From positions 23,064,750 to 23,128,749 of the forward strand of contig JAQFVV010012396.1 in the NCBI GenBank assembly GCA_028023455.1: a DNA stretch of 64,000 nucleotides, in the 5' to 3' direction. Positions 28,644-40,865 of this stretch are shown one piece after another (position 1 is the stretch's first letter; the number at the start of each line of letters is the position of its first letter). Source of the stretch: Epiperipatus broadwayi (Eukaryota > Onychophora > Udeonychophora > Euonychophora > Peripatidae). The notes beneath the pieces were generated by a model. The model was not told where the DNA came from and did not search any database. It was given only the letters and a program-made list of their open reading frames with translations. The translations under genes and the position numbers were made by a program.

Positions 28644-29717
28644 CAGGGTTTGGTAATCTTTCAGGCAGTGTACATGCCAAATCTCTGTTACAATGTTATT
28701 TCGCATGCCACCATTATATACTTTTGAAGCCCATTATAACCAGATCTTATATTATTGGTCATTAAATATTTTAAAATACATAGCATCATATGTAAAAAGT
28801 ATGTTTTGTTAAATTATATTGCATTCAAAATATATGATTAAAATTTGTTCATCATGGAGAAAATTCATTCTGCTGGTGCTTTAAAAGTGTGTATTGTTTA
28901 AAAATGCAGATTGATGTATAATAATTCAGAATAGGCAAAGCACCTTTAACTTTCAATGGTTTAATTTAAAAGCTGATTACTGAACTATGATTCAAAGAAA
29001 TTCATACAAAACATTAATTTGAAATTGAAAGTTTTTCACATATTATTCTTTTTTTTAAACTATAGACATTTGGATTTTTTTCTATGAACAATTTGTTTTA
29101 ATTACACATAGACATTTTAAAGGTTGAGGAAGGGGCAATATTTTAAACTTCTTTGAGATTTAAACGATATTATTAAGTTTCATGTATTTTCCATATGTCA
29201 TAGCATCGGCCGGGATGCGAACCCACAACCGTCTGCACCCAACTACTTGCTTGCATAGCGGCTGCGATACCTCTCGGCTAACAACGCAAGACAAGTTTCA
29301 TGTATTTGCAGACTTCATTCATGCATTAACCTGAATATTACTAATCAAAAACTTTTTTTCCCAATTAAACATGCCAAAACTTATATAATTATGATATAAA
29401 TTTATTCTAAACATGCATTAGAATACAAAAGTATTAAAGGTCAATTTCCTAGGCAAAAAATATATTTCCATCCCGCATAGCTTTATTGAAAATATCAAAA
29501 ATCAAGTGAATGTTTATTGTACAAAATAATTAGTAAATTAAACTGAATCATGGTTTCCATTTACATGTGAGTCACACAATCAAAATATAGATCAAATCAC
29601 AAATGCGTGAACTGTAATTAAAATAATATTTTTTACTATTTCAATTCAATCAGAGTGCTATTGATAGTTATTCTGTGGGCCACACTTTGCACATGTGCCC
29701 TAGGTTGCTGTCCTCTG
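28644..29717. mobile_element. hAT-like non-autonomous DNA transposon
   Basis: An 8-bp duplication, atttacag, flanks the element exactly (28636-28643 and 29718-29725). The left end reads cagggtttggtaatcttt and the right end, complemented, cagaggacagcaaccta; both resemble the hAT terminal pattern CAGxGGTxxGCAACCT. Size is 1074 bp including the SINE it carries. No transposase frame is present. Removing it rejoins the LINE reading frame region. Confidence 0.72.
29190..29292 (-). mobile_element. tRNA-derived SINE, copy 2, inside the hAT-like element
   Basis: Read on the minus strand: start gtcttgcgttgttagccgag, A-box-like tagccgagaggt, then agcaagtagttgggtgcaga, B box gggttcgcatccc and the end ggccgatgctatgacatatg. 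A 15-bp target-site duplication, aagtttcatgtattt, flanks it (29175-29189 and 29293-29307). The element is thus only about 103 bp, little more than its tRNA-like head, and better preserved than copy 1. Confidence 0.85.
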
Positions 29718-30440
29718 ATTTACAGAATGTTTTTAATGTTTTGAATGTAATTCATAAAGATCCTGGTCATATTCAAAAACCCAAATACTTCATCACCCAG
29801 TAATAGAATAAAAATCACCAGTAGCTTTCATCTCAATACAGTGAGAGTTTTATAAGTATAAAGATGGATGTAGATATTGATATCCATCACAGATGCCAGT
29901 CTGTTGTTGCTGCTTTTAACAAATTAAATGATACAGTTTTTATCAAAGGGAAATAATTCCTGCATCTAAGTTAGCTGAATATAAACATATTGTTATACCT
30001 AATAAATTGCATGAATGTGATACTTGGATATCCTAGTGGCACAATATAAAGGCATTAGAAAAGTTTCATTTAATGATGCTTTGTAAAAATTTAAAAAATA
30101 CACTGGCAAGATCATAAAACCAATCAATTATCATGTTCTGGATGTGGTATTATTGAATTGATTATTCTAAATTCGTAGTTTCATTGGATTGGTCACATTA
30201 AATATATGAACAATTGAAGACTTCCTAGAAGATTGTTTTATGGTGAAATTAAATCTAGAATTCATAAAAGCGGTAGACTTTATCTACATTATAAGGATTA
30301 TCTCAAAAAGATTCTAAAAAAATCCAATACCAATTGATTTTACTCTACTGGGAAGGCATAACAGAGAATAGACTACAATCGAGAGCAATGATTAGACATG
30401 ACATTAAAGTATTTCAGAAAGAAAAGTTTCTCTGAGGAAA
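29718..30440 (+). pseudogene. Decayed LINE continued: C-terminal part
   Basis: Recognisable pieces are MDVDIDIHHRCQSVVAAFNKL (about 29865-29925; D-I-x-x-R-I-x-K-A-x-x-A-F in relatives), HWQD (about 30103), FHWIGHIKYM (about 30180-30210), RRLFYGEIKS (about 30225-30255) and HYKDYLKK (about 30285). These are the thumb and C-terminal marks of the LINE that starts at 24898. Several stops are present; the element ends near 30440. Confidence 0.68.
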
Positions 30441-30658
30441 CTAAAATACATTATAAAATATCAAATAAACAAAAAATGCTCTATATGTGGATGAATTTGT
30501 GGTTCACAGAATAGTTTATATTGTCACCCATTGCAAAACTCATTTTAGATTTTTTTTTCATTACTTTCTCTCCCTATCTCTCCTTTTTAATTACTTTTTT
30601 TTTTAGCTTTTGAATGGTCATATTCATTTTTAAGTGGCTGTTTTATTACTATTATTTA

Positions 30659-30668
<10 letters not shown>

Positions 30669-30712
<44 letters not shown>

Positions 30713-30764
30713 TGCATGCTAGTGCATATATATATATATATATATATATGCACTAGCATGCAGT
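30669..30764. repeat. (TA)n and hairpin with TA core
   Basis: A (TA)n run (30669-30710) is followed by actgcatgctagtgca, a second (TA)n run and the exact complement tgcactagcatgcagt (30711-30764). Confidence 0.9.
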
Positions 30765-30770
30765 AAGGAT

Positions 30771-31053
30771 AAAGCTAAAATGAAAATTATAATATTAAGG
30801 TGGCTTTAGTGTTTCTATATCATCATAATCATAGCCAAAGAGTTATCTGGAAATTAGTGGAATATATAAGCAACAGATATTCATAGATATACAAATTGTG
30901 AATTAAAGAGTCCATTTCTTGGAGAGAAGGAAGCATGACTTTTTTGGTTTATAGCATGGATGTTATTTTTGCATACATTTGAATATTTGTTGCTTATATA
31001 TTCTTGAAAGTGTTAAGCTCTCTTAATATTATAATTTTCATTTTATCTTCTTT
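30771..31053. mobile_element. Imperfect foldback element
   Basis: The outer arms (aaaatgaaaattataatatt near 30779; complement near 31026-31048) and inner arms (gaatatataagcaacagata near 30860; complement near 30985-31010) are inverted copies around a loop of about 90 bp. No coding capacity; probably a MITE. Confidence 0.65.
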
Positions 31054-32770
31054 ATTATCTTGTTGATTTTCCAGGCACCATATTGAATTTTTTTAAAAAA
31101 CTAATGTGAAACACAATTTTCACATTAACTTCAGTTTTAATAATGTTAGAGCAAAAAGCTTTCCATTGATAGAAACTAGAAAAAGTAAGGAAAACAATAA
31201 GTCTATGACAAAAAGTGATAACCATTTAAAAATAATGAAAAAAAAAAATTTCAACATCCGACATAATTATTAATTTATTGTTTGTTCATATTTTCTAATT
31301 TATCATTAACTAAGTTTAAATTACATCTTCATTGATAATTTCTTTGTATTCATCACAACATTATCTTTCAAACCATATATAATACTTTTTATCTGAGATA
31401 ATCCATAGCTTCAGAATCTCCAAAACTAGTTGCATAAAAATTCTTCATTTTTATCTTGTACCCCAAAAGATAACAAATCTCAAAGGTGTCTATAAGAAAA
31501 AAAATCATCCTAATAAAAGATCCAAAACAAATCATTTCCAGAAGGTGGATATGCATTTGTCATCACAGCAACTGGCTTTTTGTCTAACTAAAACTAGAAA
31601 TTGTAGATTACTGTCTATATCAGTGATAAAATGAGTTTAATCTCTTCATTTTATATTTTGTTTATACATCAATGATGTATATATTCTTTATGCACACCAG
31701 TGATGCTATCTTATTATATTTATTGTCCCATAGATATATAATTTATTTGCATATAGCTCATTTGCTAGCTATAGAATTGAAAATAATGTTATGCAAGATG
31801 TGTCAAAACTACTTCACATCATGAATATCAAGGCATAGGCAAAAATCAGAATTTGATTTTTTGCCTGCATACAATTCCATGTAGTATATACATAACCATT
31901 GTGGCTATCATCACATACACATTTGAAATCTCTTTTTATTGGTTTTAAGTGTTTATATTTTCACATGGTACTATACCCAGTAAATTTTGTAATTGCTTTA
32001 CTGCAATCTTTCTGTCCATCTGATAATCAGTTTTTAAATTTACATTGCACTACTCTATATATGTAAATCATTGTTTGTTATACAAACATGCAAGTGTAAA
32101 AACAAATACAAATATAAATACTTTAAATAATTACGAAGCCATTTGTGAATCAGTATGTCTATAAAATAAGTTGCCTTAAATTTGGATCAGAGATCCAAAA
32201 TTATACTGTAAAAACACTTTTGTTATATTTGAACACAAATTTATATTCTGTATAATAAAGAGCATAAATGATTTAATATTATATAATTTATATACAAATG
32301 CAAACAAATTAATAAATTATACCATTCAAATAATGAAAAAAATTTCTTAAATATTATTCAAATAAAAAATACTAATGACTGATATTCGTCAATTACATTT
32401 ATATCATGTTGAAGGTCTTGAAATGTGAATCATCAGTGTATTTGTAATCTATTTTATGGAGTAATAAGGCCAATAAACATTTTCTGACTTTCTCATCCTT
32501 GTGTAAACTAGTAATCTGATCAGAAAAGAAAAAAAATTAAAGGCACCTATAAATAAAAATATTAATAAAAAATTCAAATTTTATCCAATTTCAAATTGTG
32601 ATACGTCATTTTAAAGATGGAATTAAGCAGCAATGAATGCTTGAATTTCTGTTGATGTCATGCTTATAGTTTTTGCACAATTTAAAAATGAAAACAAAAC
32701 TTAAACCAATTAGCTTCCACATATGCATGGCACAGCTTCAGTGCTCAACATGTTGTTAATTAAATGTCAA
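31054..32770. other. AT-rich, no gene seen
   Basis: No supported gene or shared repeat. Confidence 0.5.
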
Positions 32771-32772
32771 TG

Positions 32773-32924
<152 letters not shown>

Positions 32925-33929
32925 ATATTTTAATTTAAAATAATTATCGTAAAAATATTTATAATATTGATCTTAAAAAGGCATTTTTTCTTAATAATGT
33001 TGTAATTAGAAGTAGTCTTGATGAGTAACAGAAAGTGCTTAATCTTATGTTAATTTAAATTAAATGTTATTAATTGTTAAGAGACTCAGCCATAGCTGTA
33101 ACTTTTTATATATATTTTTCTTTTATATATATATATTTTTTGGTAGCACATTATGTAAATGAAACATTTAATTGAATTATTTAATAAAATCTTATTCTCA
33201 AGATAATATCAAGTTTTCATATTAGAATGAACATTATTTGAAATCATAACAAAATATTTAGTTTTCAGGATGTTTTTAAATTCTTAGCAACAATATAACT
33301 TTTTAACTGGATATAAAATCTTAAGTTTTTATTAATATTTATGAATTGAGATTTTACTCATTAAATATATATATATAGAACGTTTAAATTATTTTTATTG
33401 ATTTTTTTTTTGCTTTTTATGGTTTGTATTATAATAATAGTAGTGTTTTATATACATTTTCATTGAATTTCAGACTTTTCTGTTGATAATAAAAAAACTG
33501 CATAGAATATATGTTTAACAACCATATATAAATCTACAACATAATTTAATCTCTCTCTCTATATATATCAAAATAATTATTAAATATAAAGTAATGCATG
33601 GTAAAAAATATAGTACAGTAAGTAATACTCAAAAACTTGAGATATTCACGTTGATATGAAAAGATATAAGAAAACAACATTTTATTTATTTAATAGCATT
33701 AAGCCAGCTTTAGAAGATTTTTTATCAGAATCATAGTGCAGAATATGAACATATATAATTGTTAGAAACTGATTCAGAATTTGAAGAGGGTATTACTTCA
33801 CAATATAATTAAGGAATGCATTGGAAATTTTAGATTAGAAAAATGCTGACTGAAACTGAGGAAAATTTCAAAACCCCTGTTATAGTGGAAAACCACTGTA
33901 TAATTATTTCATTAAAATTAAAGGTAAAA
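32925..33929. other. AT-rich, no gene seen
   Basis: No gene recognised; immediately upstream of Penelope-like element 2, so the last few hundred bases may belong to it. Confidence 0.4.
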
Positions 33930-35830
33930 TATAATAAAATAAATAAATTTTCTAGCTATAAAACAAAGAATAATGTTGCATAACAACATGGCAAATACTT
34001 GGGTGAATCTTTCTACATTCACACCCCCAGAACCAATCAGCAATGTCCTAAAACTAGGCTCAAAATTCATTGGTGGTGTTTGGAAGCAGCTGCAAATAGA
34101 AGTCATTGTTGATATCAAAGGGAATTTTTTAAATGCAATAGCAAAAGATAAAAAATAATTGATAAAGCTGACAGATTAATTAATTCACATAATATCAATA
34201 AAACTAACAAAGATTGGACAAAAAAGATAATGGGAGTAAATTAATTTTATACAAATAACAACATTATTTGTATAAAAAGAGACAAGGGCAATAGATTAAT
34301 CCTAATAAATGATAATGAATTCAATCTCAAAATAAATTCACAAATTGCAAATATAAAATTTGAAAACATCACCTCATATAATGCCAAATACTGTAAAGAT
34401 AAATTCAATTCCACAATTCTGCATAAATTTTGTAACAAGGCATATAAACATTCTAACTATCTTGTTAGCTACCCATTAGCAGCAATACCATTTCATATGT
34501 TTGCAAGATCAAGTTTCAGAAAGAAAACTCTCCATTGAGACTGATGATCAACTTTTCTGGAGCTTATTACTTTAAGGCAATGATGAAAATAGTGAACTGG
34601 TTAATAAAAGACCTTGGATTTGGCCCCTATACCATTAAGTCTTCATGCAAGTGCATAGAAAAAAATTAAAAACATTAAAATTAATGAACACCATAAACTT
34701 TCCTTATTGGACATAAAGGGGCTTTATAGTTCAGAGCCTAGAAACATTTTCATTATCATTATAAAAGAAGTTTTGTAGCAAATTAATTACAATCAGTACA
34801 GAAAAGATTTTATAATTAAAGTTTTGAAGTGGATTAACAATGAAATAATAGTTTGTGTCAAAAGCAATTTTTTCAAATTGATGAGTTAATGGCCCATAGG
34901 ATTGTTGCTCAGCAGAATTATCAGAAGCCTTATTCTTTCAAAATTTGAAAGTCTCATCCTATCTAAATATTTGGACCCTTCAGTAAATGGCATATATATT
35001 AGATATGTTGACAACATATTCATATGTGGTGCCGAGCCCAAAATTATTAATATTTATACAAAACTAAACTGAGCAACACCTCTCAAATGGACTATTGAAG
35101 ATGAACACAAAACCAAAATATAAATTGTTTTGACTTACATATTCAAAGGAACAAAGATATGCTCAATTTTAAGATGAATGTAAAACCAATTCAAGTTAGA
35201 TTAGTTATTCATCCCTAATGTAATGTTCTATTAGAACTCAAAATGGAAAACTTTAAGGATTTCTTATCCAGCAAGAGATATGTAAATTGAGGCAGACATA
35301 AAAGCTAACATTGAATTATATGTCAGATATCTAATGAACATTGGATATAATCATACCAAATTAATTAAAAGTGTAGAAAAATTTTATGAGAGCATTACCA
35401 ATGTCCCCAATAACAACAATCCAGTTAATTCATGAGCCAACCATTTTTATATTCCTCATGTTTCAACTTAATTCTAAAAAATCTATGAAGACATATTTAG
35501 AGTATCTCCCTTTCTTAACAATCTTCTAAATAACACCAAAGATAAAACTCCTTTTAAACACACTCCTCAAATAATAAGTAAGATCCCATGATCTGTCCCC
35601 TCCTGCAGTGTGATATACTGTGGAGAATTTCATGGAAATAGGTTGATGAGAATTGCCCAGCACACCTATTTATATAAAAAAGCAAAATTAAGTCATGGAC
35701 ACAAGTCAATCTTCATTGAACATGAGTTGACTTCAGAGCATGTCATTTCTTCCTCAAATGTTATAACAGTTTGCATACAGAGGAACAACAGAAAAAAGAA
35801 ATCTAATGAAGAATGGCAATTATAAGGAAC
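33930..35830 (+). mobile_element. Penelope-like element 2, near full-length RT pseudogene
   Basis: Keeps the N-terminal Penelope region (NTWVNLSTFTPPEPISNVLK at 33997-34056, then KRDKGNRLILINDNEF near 34275), the RT start FQKENSPLRLMINFSGAYYF (about 34512-34575), GPYTIKSS, HHKLSLLDIKGLYSS, and the catalytic box YVDN at 35004-35015, where the second Asp is Asn. The C-terminal GIY-YIG part is open from 35610 to 35822: VIYCGEFHGNRLMRIAQHTY, then KSIFIEHELTSEH. The GIY half is not visible, but Y-x-G-E, R-x-x-QH and E-H are kept. Several stops and frame changes make it inactive. It is clearly diverged from element 1. Confidence 0.8.
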
Positions 35831-38355
35831 CTGTATTCAATTAATAGAAAAAAAACTTTTGTGTCCTACTAAAACAAATGGAACATAATTTGCATATTGG
35901 GAAAAAATTACATATTTCTCAACCACTATATATTCAAACTCTCAACTGCAAAGTTGTATTCAGCACTATGATTCTGGTAAGAAATCACTAAAAGCTGACC
36001 TTAGTGACATTAAATAAAAATAAAAAATTTCTTATACCTTTTCATATCAACTTGCGTATTTCAACTTTTCAAGTATTTCATAACTATATAAAAAGATATT
36101 ATTATTTGATATTTACATAACTACAATAAGTAATAAATCTAAATAAAAAGAGAGAATGCAACCACATCAATGAGAGCATAACATAATAGAATGGTTAATT
36201 ATGAAATGATTATGATACTGTTCATTGCTATATGACTAGGGCGAAATGTAAAAATTCAAATATATGGATTTTTATTTTATTTAATATTTTTTCCAATCAT
36301 GGATTATTGAAACCATAGTTGGTGAATAACACTGATATGGTGTGATAATGTAATTTATTATAAAACGTATTTATACTAATTATTATATTGTATATTATCT
36401 TTAGTTATTTTGACTTTTAAAAAAAGAACTTTGGTATTTAGATGTGTTGCAAATTTGAATTTCTTTTAATTAAATGCATTTAAAAATTGAAAGATTTTAT
36501 AACAATATGCTAAGCATGTAATAGAGAAAAAAAATGATTGAGGCTTTTTAAGCTTTAACAAATTCACACGTGATCATTAATCATGATATAAATGTTTACA
36601 ATATTTTATGTCATAATTATTTAACTATTAGGAACACAGTTTGTTTTATGAAACAAATAGTCACCTGAATAATTGATAAACATAGTTATAGAAGAAAATA
36701 TTAATAATTTCTTGATAAAAAGCATATTATCAGTTAGTAGTCCTCATACTAACATACATGCATCATCTTCCACAACTATGATTTGAAAGTTATTTTTTCA
36801 GTTGTTAATCCAAAACAATTCACAGTTACCTAAGGATAAAACAAGAAATAAGAACTTAAAGAACTTTGCCATTCGTTAGTTGCCTAATAATTTTCTTTTG
36901 TTATTTGTCTGTGAAAAGATGTAATATTTGCCATGTAGTGAGTTGTTTTTCATTTTTTATGCTTGTATAGTACATACAAAAAAAACATTTTATTTTTGTT
37001 AATTATGTTCAATATTATAAAAAACAAAGGATCAAATATTTAATAGATGTGATTTTGAGAAAATAAAGAAGTTAAATAACAGAGTAGTCTAACTCGGAAA
37101 GATTGAATCTAAAAAAAATAGTTTATTGAAAAAAATTCAAGAGTAGAAAAAGAAATGGGCACATTTATATATGATTATAGAAAGAGTGAAAAAGAGAAAA
37201 AAAACTCCGAATGGTTTAATAAAAAATTTAACTACAATAATTTGTAAAAAATAAAAAATATATTCTTTACGAAAATATCATTGATTGAAATGTAGGCTCA
37301 ATATTTTAGCAGGTGATAATTTTGCTAAAAATGTATTTTTTAAAAATACCGTTTTGGATATTCAAAAGAATCTTTTGTCAAAAAGTAATAAATTCTATAC
37401 ATCGTAAGTAGTTAATCAAGTGATTATATATATATGTATCCCTCTTGTATGACCTTATTGACAATCTGCTATAAGTTTTAGATAAATGCATTAAAGACAT
37501 CAATAATTATTTATGATATTACAGATTGGTATATTACTATTACTTTAGATGTACATTTTAAACTAAGTTAAAGTCAATATATGTATTATTATAAACTCTA
37601 ATTGCACATTGCACAAGTGTATATTAATAAATATATGTTCAATAATATTTTGATAAATATTTCTAATGTATTAAGAATATATATTTAAATCTGTAACTGT
37701 TCGATAATTCATAGCATAATTTATTCGTATTCTATTATAAAAATAAAATGATACTTTATTTAAAACTAAAGTAAAAGTAACTGTATTATTATTTTGCTTA
37801 AAACAACACCAATTAATAATCGATTGATATTTATTTTTTGTTTATAATTAGGAAATAGTTTTAAAATAAAAATTACTCATTTTTTATAATTATTATTTAT
37901 CTGTACCTAATTTAAATGTATTCATTTATTTTTTTGCCCATTGATCTAAAAAGTTAATTTTATTTTACCACATTAAGGTTTTAAATCATAGTCGGTTTTT
38001 GTAGTTAAAAAATTTTGCTCCAACAAACATTTAATTTAACAGCTCATTAGCTATTAAAAGTTGATTTATTATTTAGAAAAAAATGTAATAAATTCTGATA
38101 GTCCTTGTGAAATAGATGTATATACAGTTTCTTTAAAATTACTTTTTCAATACTTTGTTTTATTGGTTTTCAATCTTTGTCCTTTTAAAATGTATTTATC
38201 TATTTTTTTTTAAAAAAAAAAACACATTATAAATAATAATACATTTATTCTAATATTCTCTTTATATGTATTAATTTAACAAAACTATATATAAACTAAG
38301 TAGATATAAAAAGAATCAAATATTTATTACTTGATTTCTCTATGATGCTTTCAAT
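35831..38355. other. AT-rich, no gene seen
   Basis: The first 200 bases may be the tail of Penelope-like element 2. The rest has no recognisable gene or shared repeat. Confidence 0.5.
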
Positions 38356-38955
38356 TTAAACTAAGTGAGGCTAATTCTTAATATTGACTCCATATGTTCT
38401 TGTCATTGCGTCAGTTTTAACTATGTGATTAATAGTATGATAATCAAATATGGAAGAGCTACTTTTCATATAAATCATCAATATAGTAATTTTAGAGACT
38501 TTAATCTCGGAGTTTAAAATTAAGAACACCATGTGTTTTCTTCATCGTTGCTTGATTGTATTTAACAGAATCATTAGTTTGGTTTTTTTTTAAAATTCAG
38601 ACTGATTGTGTAAATATGTTTATGAAGAATAGTTTTATTTTATACTTTCAGTATAGATAAAAAATAAAACAATTGACACCATTCTCAATAATTTATAAAG
38701 TAGTCAGTCAAGGTATTAGTTGATGGCCAACGAAAATATGGTTAAGAATTGGCTGATTGCATCTATAGGATATGATGACATGATGTAATTTCTTGACCTA
38801 CTTGCAACTGTTAAAAGCTTTTATGTGAAGGAATATTGCATGAATTAATGGAATTATATTATGTAAGTATATTGTAAAACTTTATGAAGTTAGAAGAAAA
38901 ACTTGAAGATACAATTGATTTGAAAAGTGGATAGGTATTTTACGAAAACACCCCG
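38356..38955 (+). pseudogene. Decayed RTE-like LINE, 5' part
   Basis: Aligns by eye with the start of the nearly intact LINE at 45.9 kb: actccatatgttcttgtcat, taaccatgtgattaatagta-like spacing, caccatgtgttttcttcatc, then gaagttagaagaaaaact and caattgatttgaaaagtgga (same as 46405-46460). It breaks at about 38950, where Penelope-type sequence starts. Confidence 0.75.
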
Positions 38956-39345
38956 AAAAAAAAAAAAAGGAAATGAAAGCCACAATTAACACCAGATTGG
39001 CTCAACATCGGTATACCTTCAATAGAGCCCAAACGAACAGCATGTACATCTTCTGCATTTTTTTGAACATACTAAACAATCAGGGCACAATTTCATACCC
39101 GCTAACCCCGTTATTTTATGCTCAGAACCAAACGACTACAGGAGAAAAATAAAAGAGGCATTCTACATTAACAGAGACATCCATGCAATCAACAGAAGAG
39201 ACACGTGCTTCGACATCTCGAAAAATGGGCTACGTAACAGTAACTCAATTGAATATTCTCATTTACATATATTAAGTACATTTTCACGAAGGCTATGAGT
39301 ATGAGGCACAGTTCCTCGAAAATGTTCAGCCAAATTTATTATTAA
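38956..39345 (+). mobile_element. Penelope-like fragment 3, GIY-YIG C-terminus
   Basis: From 38976 the reading ATINTRLAQHRYTFNRAQTN, then (with one frame change) KQSGHNFIPANPVILCSEP and RRKIKEAFYINRDIHAINRR matches the back half of a GIY-YIG nuclease: R-x-x-QH, GH, E and the terminal N. It is less AT-biased than elements 1 and 2. The 3' end (39293-39330) has tatgaggcacagttcctcga and AAA, a degenerate hammerhead-like stem II followed by GAAA. It interrupts the RTE-like LINE copy. Confidence 0.72.
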
Positions 39346-40865
39346 CTATATATTTTTTTCTCTAATAATTTACAATTAAGTATTTTTATTATTACAAATA
39401 AGGAGAAATTAAAACCACATTTATTACAATAGAGAGGAATTTATTGAAGAAAAAAGATATAATGGCAATATTCTAGAGATTGATGCTATATAAGTTAATT
39501 TGTCAAAATTAATTATTGAGCATAATGATTGATTGCAAATGATGACAATTCAAGTTTATGTTTCAGTAATTCCACATCCTGATTAAGTAGTTGAATTTTA
39601 TTCAGGTATACAGAATGCTTTGGATCAGACCCAATGATCTTTTAAAAATTTTATGAGAGTTATTAGGGTTAGAATTGAAAACAAAAACCAGTTGAATGCT
39701 AAATTCTTTGGACAAATTTGCTTAATGAAGGTTCTGAGAAATGAGAGAGAAAGAAGACAATTTTTATATTATTTAAAAAAAAACCCAAGCAGAAATGGTT
39801 ATTGGAGAATCTAAATGAATATATAGAAAAACTGGTCTATATCTTGACTAAGAGAAAATATAGATAAAAATAATTGATAATATAAAATATACATTAATGA
39901 AAAAGTATACAGACAAAAGGTATTAAAAAGACATGGTCAATAATTATTTTTCTATTTTATCAGTTGTATTTTTAAAATGTTTTATTAATCTTTTATGTAT
40001 CATTTTTGTAAAATTATGGTAATTTTTCAATATTTTCATTTTTCTTTTTATATATATACATTGTCTTAGCTCACTTAAAAATTTACTCATGATTTTCTGG
40101 GTTTTTTTTTTGTACTAATTATCTGTATATCAGATCTTAATAAAGTATCAATTATCTTATTAAAATTATTCAAATCTGAGCAATAAACCAAGTCAGTATG
40201 AGATTTTAAACCAATTTATCAGTAAAATTGAAGCTGGAATATGAAAATTCTTTTAAAACATTAAAATCCTTTGATAACTTTTAAATCTTAAATGAATTCA
40301 AGAAGAAAATGATTGATATTTTACTAATGTCAGTTACACAGTGAATTTAAAAAAATAGCAAAATTTCCAAATTTTTTTTATCTGAGACAAAGTAATATAT
40401 AAAGAAATTAATATTAAAAAATGATTCGTCTAACGATAAAAGTGATAAAGCATTTAAGGATGATATAAAAATATATATAATTGAAAATTGGCAAGAGAAT
40501 CTATGTAAGAAAAAATAAGATTTAAAAACATGATTCAACATTTTGATAAGAAAAAACAAAGATTGGACTATTATTAAAAGTAAGGATGACAACATGAAGT
40601 ATGTGGAAAATTTTCAGAAAGAACTATATATTCATAAAGAATAAGAAATCAAAAGTTGCTTTTACAATTTCAACAACTTTTGAATTATTAAAATTTTTAA
40701 ATGATGAAATGAGACATGCAAATAAATAATTAAAGATTGAAAAAGTTCTAGAAAGTAATGAGATTATTATTGATATTTGAAAAAAGTGGTGAAGAAATGG
40801 TAGAAATTATTGAAAAGCTATATATCAAATAACTAAATGAAGAAAATATACATTAGTGATAATCT
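39346..40865 (+). pseudogene. Decayed RTE-like LINE, continued
   Basis: Follows the intact copy from the endonuclease (gaggaatttattgaag..., tgatgacaattcaagtttat, matching 46600-46625) through RKWLLENLNEY-like and YILTKR-like pieces to the linker, ending in LIFEKSGEEMVEIIEKLYIK (about 40775-40828), which equals ILKEGGEEIETILAKLYTK of the intact copy. Many stops. The RT palm and C-terminus are missing. Confidence 0.72.
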
